Position numbers and translations under genes: made by a program. Under the pieces are notes generated by a model. It was not told the DNA's origin. It searched no databases and saw only the letters and a program-made list of their open reading frames with translations. A stretch of DNA of 22,440 nucleotides, from assembly GCA_015228995.1 (NCBI GenBank), contig JADGCM010000010.1, positions 1-22,440 on the forward strand. Direction: 5' to 3'. The stretch is from Magnetococcales bacterium (GTDB lineage: Bacteria > Pseudomonadota > Magnetococcia > Magnetococcales > JADGCH01). Shown piece by piece: positions 5,994 through 14,076 of this stretch (the first letter of the stretch is position 1; every line of letters begins with the position of its first letter).

Positions 5994-7400
5994 ATGGGCA
6001 ATGGGATAAAGATGCTGAACAAAACATTCCTCCATGATCTCCAACAGGCCATCGGTGGTGCAACGCTGCTGTCCCATCCGGCTGAGCTGGAGAGTTATGC
6101 CTGGGATAACACCGGAGTGCGTTTCCGTCCCGATGCGGTGGTACTGGCCGATTGTGCCGAGCAGGTGGCGGCAACGCTGCGTTTTTGTCAGGCTGCTGGC
6201 ATCGCGGTAACGCCGCGTGGGGCTGGTACCGGCAATGTCGGTGGGGCACTACCACTGCACGGGGGGGTGGTGCTATCGTTACAGCGCATGAATCGCATCG
6301 TTGAGATCAACCGGCAAGATCGTATTGCGGTGGTCGAGGCTGGAGTGGTCAATGCCGACCTGCAACAGGCATTGAAGCCATTCGGTCTCTATTGGCCCCC
6401 CGATCCCACTTCAGCCCGGAGCTGCACCCTTGGCGGTAATCTGGCGATGTGCGCCGCCGGTGCCAATGCGGTTCGTTTTGGCGTCACCCGCGACTGGGTA
6501 CTAGGAGTAGAAGCGGTATTGGCCGATGGCCGCTTGCTTCGTAGCGGCGGCCGCACCAGCAAAAATGTGGTCGGTTACGACCTGACCCGTCTCCTGATTG
6601 GTTCGGAAGGAACGCTGGCCGTCATCACCGCTACTACCTTGGCCCTGGCACCACTCCCCGAGGCCCGTCGCTCGTTACGGGCGCTGTTTGCTTCGGTTGC
6701 CGCAGCGGCCGACGCCGTGACACAAGTGATGGCCGAGGGGGAGCCCCCGGCTGTCGTTGAATTTCTCGATCAAGCAACGTTGGCGTTGTTACGCCGTTCC
6801 GGTAGCCTGACGCTCCCCGATCAAGCCCAGGCGATGTTATTGCTGGAAGTATGTGGTTCACAAGCGACGGTGGATCAACTCGCGACTGAACTCGAACAGC
6901 GACTCAAATCCGGTTCGGCGTTGGCGGTAGAACGGGCGGCTAATGACCAAGAGGCCAATAAAATATGGCAAGCCCGTGCCGTTCTCTCCCCGATATTGAA
7001 AAAATACGCCCCCAAACGCATTAACGAAGACGTGGTGGTGCCGGTGTCGCAGCTGGCGCCGCTGATCGCTGGGCTAGAGCAGCTGTCACACGAAAGTGGC
7101 GTCCCCATCGTTAGTTTCGGCCATGCGGGCAACGGTAACTTGCACGTCAATCTGCTGGTCAATCCGGCTGACGCAGCCGTTATGGCCCAAGTACCGATGC
7201 TACTGCAACGACTATTTGGGTTGGTGCTATCGTTACACGGCAGCCTCTCCGGTGAGCATGGGGTCGGCCTACAAAAACGTGATTTTGTGGCTCAGGAGCT
7301 TGATCCGGTGGCTTTGACCTTGCAACAGCAGATTAAAGCTCTGTTTGATCCGGCCGGAATTCTCAATCCCGGCAAGGCTCTGCCGCCACGACTGCCATGA
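5994..7400 (+). CDS. FAD-linked oxidase of the GlcD / D-lactate dehydrogenase family
   Basis: Members oxidise 2-hydroxyacids such as glycolate or D-lactate and pass electrons to the membrane quinone pool, often with GlcE/GlcF-type partners. The PCMH-type FAD-binding domain occupies about 40-220, with PRGAGTGNVGGA at 74-85, PPDPTSARSCTLGGN at 135-149 and GRTSKNVVGYDLTRLLIGSE at 186-205. The C-terminal FAD-oxidase domain has GHAGNGNLHVN near 376, SGEHGVGLQKRDF near 418 and the closing FDPAGILNPGKAL. The 468-residue length is normal. No glcE, glcF or iron-sulfur partner is adjacent. Start is uncertain: ATG 5994 or ATG 6012, neither with a strong ribosome site. The stop overlaps dnaE (ATGA). Substrate cannot be fixed from the sequence. 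Confidence 0.9.
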   Translation: MGNGIKMLNKTFLHDLQQAIGGATLLSHPAELESYAWDNTGVRFRPDAVVLADCAEQVAATLRFCQAAGIAVTPRGAGTGNVGGALPLHGGVVLSLQRMNRIVEINRQDRIAVVEAGVVNADLQQALKPFGLYWPPDPTSARSCTLGGNLAMCAAGANAVRFGVTRDWVLGVEAVLADGRLLRSGGRTSKNVVGYDLTRLLIGSEGTLAVITATTLALAPLPEARRSLRALFASVAAAADAVTQVMAEGEPPAVVEFLDQATLALLRRSGSLTLPDQAQAMLLLEVCGSQATVDQLATELEQRLKSGSALAVERAANDQEANKIWQARAVLSPILKKYAPKRINEDVVVPVSQLAPLIAGLEQLSHESGVPIVSFGHAGNGNLHVNLLVNPADAAVMAQVPMLLQRLFGLVLSLHGSLSGEHGVGLQKRDFVAQELDPVALTLQQQIKALFDPAGILNPGKALPPRLP

Positions 7401-10400
7401 CCACCCTGCCATCTTGCGTTCATCTGCATCTGCACTCCTGTTATTCACTGCTCACCTCGACGGTACGCCTTGATACGCTGATCGACCGGGCTCGTCACTA
7501 TGGCATGCCGGCATTGGCCCTGACTGATCAGGGCAACTTATTTGCCGCTGTCCAGTTTTACACGCGTTGTCTTAAAGCTGGGATTAAACCCATCTTGGGA
7601 GCGCAGATCTCGGTGGTAGCGGATCGTTTTGACCGGAGCAACCGCCCTGATCGTGAGTTGCGTGATCAGCTGATTTTGCTGTGTCGCAATCCAACTGGCT
7701 GGCGCAATCTGCTGCGTATTGTCTCCATCGGCCACCTAGAAGGCAGTCATGACCAACCGCGCGTTGACCCCGAAACCCTGCGACGCCACCGTGAGGGTCT
7801 GATCGCCCTGTCGGCTGGTTCACGCGGTGCTGTAGGTCGGCTGTTAGCTGAGGGTCGCCATAGCGAAGCCAAAACGCAGGCTTTGTGGCTGCGTGATCTG
7901 TATCAAGACCCGACCGACTTGACTGGCTCGACTCCTCAAACCCCCAATTTTTATCTAGAACTCCAGCGCCACGGCCATCCGGATGAGGAATCTCTTTACC
8001 GGGCCACCGTCGAACTGGCTTACGAGTTAAATCTACCGCTGGTGGCCACTAATAATGTTCATTTTCTCGACCGTAGTGACCACAAGGCGCACGATGTGCT
8101 TTCCTGTATTGGCTCGGGACATACCTTACACCAACAAAACCGCCCGAGACTGAACGATAGTTACTACTTCTTATCACCGGCAGAAATGCAGGCTCATTTT
8201 GCCGATGTGCCAGAGGCGTTGACCAATACCTTGCTGATTGCCCAGCGCTGTAACGTCCGTCTGCAACTCGGTCGCCCCATGCTGCCTGATTTTGCCATAC
8301 CGGAGCCGTACGACCTAACCTCCTGGCTGCACCACGAGGCCGAAACTGGCCTGGAACGGCGCCTCCAACCAATGCTGTCGTCGATCCCCGACCACGAGCG
8401 CAAGGCACTACGCCAGAACTACCGTGATCGTTTGACAACGGAGCTGGAGATCATCATCCAGATGGGCTTCCCTGGTTATTTTTTGATCGTCTCGGACTTC
8501 ATTCGTTGGGCTAAGCAGCACCAGATCCCCGTTGGCCCGGGACGCGGCTCTGGTGCTGGGTCGCTGGTCGCCTGGAGTCTCGAAATCACCGATCTGGACC
8601 CCATCCGCTATCAGTTGCTGTTTGAGCGCTTTCTCAACCCGGAACGGGTATCGATGCCAGATTTTGACATCGATTTTTGCGTTGATCGCCGCGAAGAGGT
8701 AATTCGTTACGTCCAGGAGAAATATGGCGCCGACCGCGTCGCCCAAATTATCACCTTTGGCACGCTGCAAGCGCGGGCCGCCATTCGCGATGTCGGTCGG
8801 GTGATGGAGTTACCCCTGGGGCAAGTCGACTCACTGGCCAAAATGGTACCCAACATCCTCGGCATCACCTTAACAGAAGCGGTGGCCCAGGAAGAGCGCC
8901 TCGCCACACTGATGGCTGAGGATCCCGAGGTGCATGAGTGCCTTACCCTGGCTCAGGCCTTGGAAGGATTACCCCGCTCTGCCAGCACCCATGCAGCAGG
9001 GGTGGTGATCTCAAACGGGGCCTTGACCGATACGGTGCCTCTTTATCGCGATCCGCGTTCGGAGATGCCCGTCACCCAATTCAATATGTCTGATGCCGAA
9101 AAAGCTGGCTTGGTCAAATTCGACTTTCTTGGCCTCAGAACCCTCACCGTTATTGATCAAGCGATCAAGTCCATTACAGCAGAAACCATTCTCATTGACT
9201 CTATTCCATTGGACGATCAGGCCACTTTTGCCTTTCTGCGCGAAGGCTACACCCGTGGTATCTTCCAGCTCGAATCGTCGGGCATACGTGAAGTGTTACG
9301 CAAATTGGCCCCCGACACCCTGGAAGATATTATCGCCCTGGTAGCCCTGTATCGACCCGGACCACTAGGATCGGGCATGGTTGACGACTTTATTAATCGC
9401 AAACATGGCCGCACTAAGGTTACCTATCCATTGCCGCAATTGGAACCCATTCTGCGCGAGACTTATGGCGTTATCCTTTACCAGGAACAGGTCATGAAAA
9501 TCGCCCAAGTACTGGCTGGCTATTCGCTCGGCGGTGCCGATTTGCTGCGGCGGGCCATGGGTAAGAAAAAACCGCAGGAGATGGCGGCGCAACGGCAGAT
9601 ATTTCTGACTGGCACACAACAACGGCAGATCGCCACCGATAAAGCGACGGCTATTTTTGATTTAATGGAAAAATTCGCTGATTATGGCTTCAATAAGTCG
9701 CATTCGGCTGCTTATGGGTTGATCTCCTACCAAACCGCTTGGTTAAAAGCCCACCATCGTTTGGCCTTCATGGCGGCCACTCTCACCTGTGAAATGGCCA
9801 TGACCGATAAACTAGTCCCCTTCATTCGTGAATGCCGTGATATGGGCATCGCCATTGCTCCACCCGACATTAATCGTTCTGGTAGCGCTTTTCTTGTTGA
9901 AGGGGCAACCATCCGTTACGCCCTATCAGCCATCAAAAACGTCGGTGGCGGCGCCGTCCAGGCCATCCTCTTGGCACGCCAGCAAGGGGGAGATTTCCAG
10001 ACTCTGCCTGAGCTGTGCCGTCGCGTGACAACAACCAGTATCAACCGCCGTGTTCTCGAAAGTCTGATCAAGTCAGGAGCCTGTGATTCGTTTGGCGACA
10101 CCAGGCCATCGTTGTTACAACAGATACCAACGGCAATGGCCTACGGCAGTCGCTACCAAGAAGAGAAATCGGCAGGTTTTCGTAGCCTGTTTGACGACGG
10201 GAATGACGATGACGCAGCACCAGAGCCGTCCCCGGCTTCGACCTCTCCCCTATCGATCGATCCGACTCTTTATCTTGAAATGGAAAAGGAGGTGTTGGGC
10301 TTCTTTCTGACCAGCCACCCGCTGCATCAATACGAGCAAGAATTGGCCAGTTACGGTGTCACCACCACGCTGGTGTTGCGTGATGGCCACGACAGCAGCA

Positions 10401-10930
10401 GCGGCGACATCTCCGTCACCCTGGCCGGTCTGATCGTTGATCATAAGTTCTACCGCACCAAACGTGGCGAGCGGATGGCGTTTTTAACATTGGAAGATGT
10501 TGGCGGTCAAATCGAGCTGGTGCTGTTTCCCGAAGCATTGCGCGAGGCGCTGCCCTTTATCGACGGTAAACAACCGGTGGTGGTAACGGGGCTATTGGGA
10601 CAAGATGAGGATGAGACGCTAAAAATTAATGTCGAAAAGACTGCCAACCTGCAAACCTTTCGTGACCAACACTGCCGCTGGCTGACCATCACCGCCACGG
10701 CAGCGCTGCTCACTGAAGAACGGCTACAGCAGCTCAATAAGCTGCTTAGGCAACACAGCGGCACTTGCCGCGTCGCACTGACCATCGACCTACCTGACGC
10801 CACCCTCTTCACCCAGCTGGGGGAGAGTCATTGCATCCATGCCAACGACAGCCTATTGGAGTCATTGCGTAACTTATTCGGCAACGATGCCATCACTTAC
10901 AGCCGTCTGTCCCCTTGGCAACAGGGTTGA
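7397..10930 (+). CDS. dnaE: DNA polymerase III alpha subunit
   Basis: DnaE is the replicative polymerase catalytic subunit. The 1177-residue product (E. coli 1160) has an N-terminal PHP domain starting CVHLHLHSCYS, the C-family polymerase core, and a C-terminal region with an OB-fold around 1010-1085. Catalytic aspartates are Asp424 and Asp426 in MPDFDIDF and Asp576 in VKFDFLGLRTLT. Other landmarks are HAAGVVIS, ALYRPGPLGSGMVDDF, YGVILYQEQVM and FNKSHSAAYGLISYQTAW. The PHP metal site looks partly degenerate: TDQGN replaces the usual TDHGN (Gln45) and GAQ replaces GxE (Gln70), so PHP exonuclease activity is doubtful. The ATG overlaps the oxidase gene by four bases. It ends 22 bases before a convergent gene, and no convincing terminator is seen between them. 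Confidence 0.97.
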   Translation: MTTLPSCVHLHLHSCYSLLTSTVRLDTLIDRARHYGMPALALTDQGNLFAAVQFYTRCLKAGIKPILGAQISVVADRFDRSNRPDRELRDQLILLCRNPTGWRNLLRIVSIGHLEGSHDQPRVDPETLRRHREGLIALSAGSRGAVGRLLAEGRHSEAKTQALWLRDLYQDPTDLTGSTPQTPNFYLELQRHGHPDEESLYRATVELAYELNLPLVATNNVHFLDRSDHKAHDVLSCIGSGHTLHQQNRPRLNDSYYFLSPAEMQAHFADVPEALTNTLLIAQRCNVRLQLGRPMLPDFAIPEPYDLTSWLHHEAETGLERRLQPMLSSIPDHERKALRQNYRDRLTTELEIIIQMGFPGYFLIVSDFIRWAKQHQIPVGPGRGSGAGSLVAWSLEITDLDPIRYQLLFERFLNPERVSMPDFDIDFCVDRREEVIRYVQEKYGADRVAQIITFGTLQARAAIRDVGRVMELPLGQVDSLAKMVPNILGITLTEAVAQEERLATLMAEDPEVHECLTLAQALEGLPRSASTHAAGVVISNGALTDTVPLYRDPRSEMPVTQFNMSDAEKAGLVKFDFLGLRTLTVIDQAIKSITAETILIDSIPLDDQATFAFLREGYTRGIFQLESSGIREVLRKLAPDTLEDIIALVALYRPGPLGSGMVDDFINRKHGRTKVTYPLPQLEPILRETYGVILYQEQVMKIAQVLAGYSLGGADLLRRAMGKKKPQEMAAQRQIFLTGTQQRQIATDKATAIFDLMEKFADYGFNKSHSAAYGLISYQTAWLKAHHRLAFMAATLTCEMAMTDKLVPFIRECRDMGIAIAPPDINRSGSAFLVEGATIRYALSAIKNVGGGAVQAILLARQQGGDFQTLPELCRRVTTTSINRRVLESLIKSGACDSFGDTRPSLLQQIPTAMAYGSRYQEEKSAGFRSLFDDGNDDDAAPEPSPASTSPLSIDPTLYLEMEKEVLGFFLTSHPLHQYEQELASYGVTTTLVLRDGHDSSSGDISVTLAGLIVDHKFYRTKRGERMAFLTLEDVGGQIELVLFPEALREALPFIDGKQPVVVTGLLGQDEDETLKINVEKTANLQTFRDQHCRWLTITATAALLTEERLQQLNKLLRQHSGTCRVALTIDLPDATLFTQLGESHCIHANDSLLESLRNLFGNDAITYSRLSPWQQG

Positions 10931-10952
10931 TAGGAGAGGTGGGGTACGACTT

Positions 10953-12203
10953 TCAATCCTCCCCATGAGGCGATGGCGCTGCGAACAGCGTCAATTTAAG
11001 CTCGGTATCATCCAACAGACGATATTCTGGCTGTCTGCCTGAAAGTTGCTGGCTGGCGCCGATGATGATCGGTACCCCTTCACCACGTTTATCCATCAGG
11101 TAATGGCGCTGGCTACCGATAATCGACACATTCATGGGACAACGAGCCAACAATGAGCTCAACAACTCATTACGCACCGATTGTCGTTCTGACAGGCTAT
11201 CAACAGTCATGGTATTGGGCAAGGCCCCAGGCGAAAACAGCTCCAAACGATCAGCAAACAGATGCAGCCGGATCTTGGAACCATAAATCGAATAATCACG
11301 ATGAGCCACCGCATTGACCACCGCCTCAAATACGGCTTCCATAGCAAACTGAGGGGTTTCAATACGATGCGGTGCCTTGATGGCATAGACCCGCATATTG
11401 CGCTCAACAAACTGGCATGCTTGCTGAATCTGCTGATCCAGTGGACCCACCAAATCTTTGGCATCTAGTTGATGACCCCGTTCCTGACCGCGATAACATA
11501 CCGCCTGAATAAAAGCATTCGGCAGCCAAGCCTCAGGACTGGCACAGGCCAACAAAATACCGCTGACGGTAGGACGCCATAGCTCCTGTTCATCACGCGC
11601 TAACAATTTAATCTTTTGCAAGAATTGTAGATCATCGGTGGCTGACAAGGAGGTTCTGAATCGCTGCCACAATTTTGGTTCCAAAACATCAGGAGTGGCA
11701 TTAGCGAGCGTCTGTTCGTCAAACCGGATCAGTCGTACTTGACTGCGTTGTTGAAACAACCGAGCCAATATTTCCGGACGCATCTGACGTTTAGAACTGC
11801 CAACACGATGCAAATAGCCACCCGGACTCTGATGAACAAACAGACTTTTACCAATATCAATGCGCATAATGACTTGCTGCTCTCCGGTTGGAGTCATCAC
11901 CCATAACTTGCGCAGAAGACAGCCCAGCGGCGGTTCAATAAGATCATGGCAGATATTGCGCAACCAAACTTCAATGCTATCTAACTTATCGATGGGTAAA
12001 CCGATGATGGTTTTGGTTTGATCATCGACCCCCAATAACACCACACCCGTAGCCGTATTGGCCATGGCGGCCAGCTCATCAGCCATACTGTTGCGATGAG
12101 GCGTGGTAACCATGTTACCCTTAAGGCGAACCGATTTCAGTTCAAGAACCGAATCCTCACCTAAAGAAATCTGTTGCAGCAATTCGGGCAAACTATCCAA
12201 CAT
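10953..12203 (-). CDS. AlbA_2 (Schlafen-type) domain regulator with HATPase-like C-terminus
   Basis: This 416-residue protein resembles COG2865-type predicted regulators. The N-terminal AlbA_2 domain shows EDSVLELKSVRLKGN (16-30) and then ADELAAMANTATGVVLLGVDD (41-61), the signature of the Schlafen-related fold that contacts nucleic acids or nucleotides. A C-terminal GHKL-ATPase-like region has EAVVNAVAHRDYSIYG near 289-304 and a downstream DRLELFSPGALP loop. Members of this family are annotated as transcription regulators and occasionally sit near defence loci; their biochemistry is mostly unknown. It is the last gene of a minus-strand series, 51 bases after the PqiA-like gene, and converges on dnaE. 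Its ribosome site is weak (AGG eight bases upstream of ATG 12203). Whether it belongs to the same operon is uncertain. Confidence 0.82.
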   Translation of the reverse strand: MLDSLPELLQQISLGEDSVLELKSVRLKGNMVTTPHRNSMADELAAMANTATGVVLLGVDDQTKTIIGLPIDKLDSIEVWLRNICHDLIEPPLGCLLRKLWVMTPTGEQQVIMRIDIGKSLFVHQSPGGYLHRVGSSKRQMRPEILARLFQQRSQVRLIRFDEQTLANATPDVLEPKLWQRFRTSLSATDDLQFLQKIKLLARDEQELWRPTVSGILLACASPEAWLPNAFIQAVCYRGQERGHQLDAKDLVGPLDQQIQQACQFVERNMRVYAIKAPHRIETPQFAMEAVFEAVVNAVAHRDYSIYGSKIRLHLFADRLELFSPGALPNTMTVDSLSERQSVRNELLSSLLARCPMNVSIIGSQRHYLMDKRGEGVPIIIGASQQLSGRQPEYRLLDDTELKLTLFAAPSPHGED

Positions 12204-12254
12204 AGAGCCTACTCGCAGAATATCCCGATTTAAGTGAAAAGTCAGCGCAAAGCA

Positions 12255-12749
12255 TCAACCTTGTCCATCTGCTTTCCATATCAAACGTGAATCAAAACTG
12301 CGGGCTGCCAGCAACGTGACAATCACCACAGCGGCAAAAAAGAGCGCCCCTGGACCGGGTTCAACACGAGCGATGGCGTCAAATTGCACCATAGAGGTCA
12401 GGATGGCAATCATATAGATGTCGATCATCGACCAACGGCCAACGGCCTCAATCAAACGATAGACGCGGGCACGTTGACGCGGACAGCAAGCCCAACGCCA
12501 TTGGACCGATACCAGCAACAACGCCAAGCCGATCAGCTTTAGCAATGGCACCACAATGCTGGCAAAGAAAACCAGCAACGCCAAGGGCCACAAGCCACTT
12601 TCCATCAGTCGAACGACGCCACTAACAATGGTATCGGGGTGGCCTTGACCAAACCGTTGCACCGTCATAATCGGTAACAGATTGGCCGGTAGGTAAAGAA
12701 TAGCGCCGCTACATACCAGCGCCCAGGTACGCGAGACAGCGGCGTCCAT
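12255..12749 (-). CDS. Single-domain paraquat-inducible protein A (PqiA/LetA-like) membrane protein
   Basis: The 164-residue product is an integral membrane protein with about four hydrophobic segments (near 10-30, 53-82, 103-122 and 132-150). It carries PqiA-domain motifs: YLPANLLPIMTV, a GLWPLA...FFASIVVPLLKL helix pair, WSMIDIYMIAILTSMVQF and the closing FDSRLIW. In E. coli PqiA and LetA have two such domains plus zinc-ribbon cysteines and work with an MCE-domain partner (PqiB/LetB) in lipid transport across the envelope. Here only one domain is present, the N-terminal CxxC ribbon is absent and no MCE gene is adjacent. ATG 12749 has no clear ribosome site and lies eight bases after the upstream stop, so translation is probably coupled. 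Confidence 0.87.
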   Translation of the reverse strand: MDAAVSRTWALVCSGAILYLPANLLPIMTVQRFGQGHPDTIVSGVVRLMESGLWPLALLVFFASIVVPLLKLIGLALLLVSVQWRWACCPRQRARVYRLIEAVGRWSMIDIYMIAILTSMVQFDAIARVEPGPGALFFAAVVIVTLLAARSFDSRLIWKADGQG

Positions 12750-12757
12750 GGGACCGG

Positions 12758-13447
12758 CTAGCGTTCCAGCTCCAACGCCAGCTGTTCCTGTAGCTTACGT
12801 GCGACATCTTGACCAAGTGTGGCCGATGTCGCCGCCACCACCTTGCCACGACTGGGAACCACCACCGCCTGCGGGTTATTGACGAGACGGGTATCACTCC
12901 CCTCCCCCATGGCGCTAAAAGAGGCAGTAACGGCGCGGCTTTTGGTATCGATTAGGCTGAACTCAGCCACTAACTCCAGACTGAGACCATGGGCCCAAGT
13001 CGGATGTGCCGATTGATCAACCGGATTGGCCTCTTGGCGAAATTCAACGCTATTAACGACCCCAAACAGGACATGCGAGGCCCCCTGATAGACTCCCTGT
13101 TTGATGCGCGCCAAAATATCAAAGAGCTGCTCCTGCTCTTTGCTCTTGACTGGACGCCCCTGTACCAGAGAATAACCGAGTTTGATCAACTCGCCTTTAA
13201 TATCCGCTGCAAACTTATGCAGCTCACCGCGATTGATGTAGGTTTGGGTGCCAGAAACATCTTGGGTAACGTTATAAGATCCTTGTCGCTGCCGCTGCGT
13301 CTGACTGACGATAACCCGAAATTGATCGCGCACCTGCTCCTCGTAAGTCAAATCGGTCACGGCAATACGGACCGGCTGGGCGGCGTAAGAAGACCCCGCC
13401 ACCACAACCAACAACAGCAGTGCCAGTAAAACATAAATCGGTCGCAT
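12758..13447 (-). CDS. Exported CsgG/LpoB-like periplasmic protein
   Basis: The 229-residue product begins with a clear Sec signal (MRPIYVLLALLLLVVVAGSS) with probable cleavage after SYA. It has no lipobox cysteine. The mature part opens with VRIAVTDLTYEEQV, a strand as in CsgG/LpoB-type domains, followed by GASHVLFGVVNSVEF, GLSLELVAEFSLIDTKSRAVTASFSAMGEG (read in two blocks) and a C-terminal helix ending LALELER. This pattern suggests the alpha/beta fold of CsgG N-terminal or LpoB-like domains, but the match is general. The start was placed at ATG 13447, six codons inside the open frame, because GGGGAG precedes it at ordinary spacing. It follows the LpoB-like gene by 14 bases. A role with that lipoprotein in an envelope assembly is likely but unproven. 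Confidence 0.72.
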   Translation of the reverse strand: MRPIYVLLALLLLVVVAGSSYAAQPVRIAVTDLTYEEQVRDQFRVIVSQTQRQRQGSYNVTQDVSGTQTYINRGELHKFAADIKGELIKLGYSLVQGRPVKSKEQEQLFDILARIKQGVYQGASHVLFGVVNSVEFRQEANPVDQSAHPTWAHGLSLELVAEFSLIDTKSRAVTASFSAMGEGSDTRLVNNPQAVVVPSRGKVVAATSATLGQDVARKLQEQLALELER

Positions 13448-13461
13448 AACATCTCCCCTGA

Positions 13462-14055
13462 TCAATGTAGCGCGGTTTTGCGAATCTCTTTTTCATCCGC
13501 CCATTCGATCACACCTGATTCGTTATTGACCAGTAGTAGACTGAATTTATAATAGACATCGTGAATATCACGTGTTCTCTTGACAATAGAAATTATATTG
13601 CCTTCGAGACGATAATCCGCCCCCTCCATCTGACCAATCTTTTTGCTTTTGCTCTTTTTGTAGAGGCCGGTCTGATTTTGCCGTCTCAGCTCTTCGGTCT
13701 GGGTATCCATGGCGTTGGTATCGACCGCAAAACGGACGGCACCGCTTTTCAGCAATTGCGACCGGATGGTATCGGTGACAGCCCGAGTGTCGATGTATTC
13801 GCTGGTTTTGTTTTTGACCTCAGCAATGGTCAACAATGGTCGATTGCCCCGTGCAATCGGCTGCGATTGCAACAACGACCGGGTCATGGTTTCAGCAATA
13901 CCCTGCAGATCGGTAGAACCGAACTCGTTGGTAACCGTCTCGACCGCACGGCTGTCCCCATAAAAGACATTGCCAGCAGAAGAAGCGGTCGGCGATTGCG
14001 TTGCGGCACAACCGCTCATTAGCAACAAAGGGAACAGTAATAACAACGGTTTCAT
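13462..14055 (-). CDS. LpoB-like outer-membrane lipoprotein
   Basis: The 197-residue product has a lipoprotein signal (MKPLLLLFPLLLMSGC) with Cys16 as the lipidated residue and Ala-Ala after it, fitting outer-membrane sorting. The mature region resembles the LpoB (penicillin-binding protein activator) family: GIAETMTRSLLQS, then PLLTIAEVKNKTSEYIDTRAVTDTIRSQLL, a GADYRLEGNIISI strand, and YYKFSLLLVNNESGVIEWAD. E. coli LpoB reaches through the peptidoglycan to activate PBP1B; whether this relative does so is unknown since no penicillin-binding protein gene is nearby. A Ser/Lys-rich stretch (LYKKSKSKKIGQ) is unusual. The start has AGGAG ten bases upstream. It follows the SulP gene by 21 bases and precedes a second exported protein by 14. 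Confidence 0.82.
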   Translation of the reverse strand: MKPLLLLFPLLLMSGCAATQSPTASSAGNVFYGDSRAVETVTNEFGSTDLQGIAETMTRSLLQSQPIARGNRPLLTIAEVKNKTSEYIDTRAVTDTIRSQLLKSGAVRFAVDTNAMDTQTEELRRQNQTGLYKKSKSKKIGQMEGADYRLEGNIISIVKRTRDIHDVYYKFSLLLVNNESGVIEWADEKEIRKTALH

Positions 14056-14076
14056 AGCACGAACACTCCTTCCCCA

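Noticed and set aside
8049..8438. Minus-strand open frame of 129 codons inside dnaE
   Set aside because: It lies wholly within the conserved dnaE coding sequence, has no recognisable domain and is a product of GC-rich codon composition.
10931..10952. Possible terminator between dnaE and the convergent AlbA_2 gene
   Set aside because: GGTGGGG and CCTCCCC near the junction pair poorly and no T-run follows, so no intrinsic terminator can be claimed.
12989..13429. Plus-strand open frame of 146 codons opposite the CsgG/LpoB-like gene
   Set aside because: The opposite strand encodes a protein with signal peptide, good ribosome site and operon spacing; the plus-strand frame has no such support.
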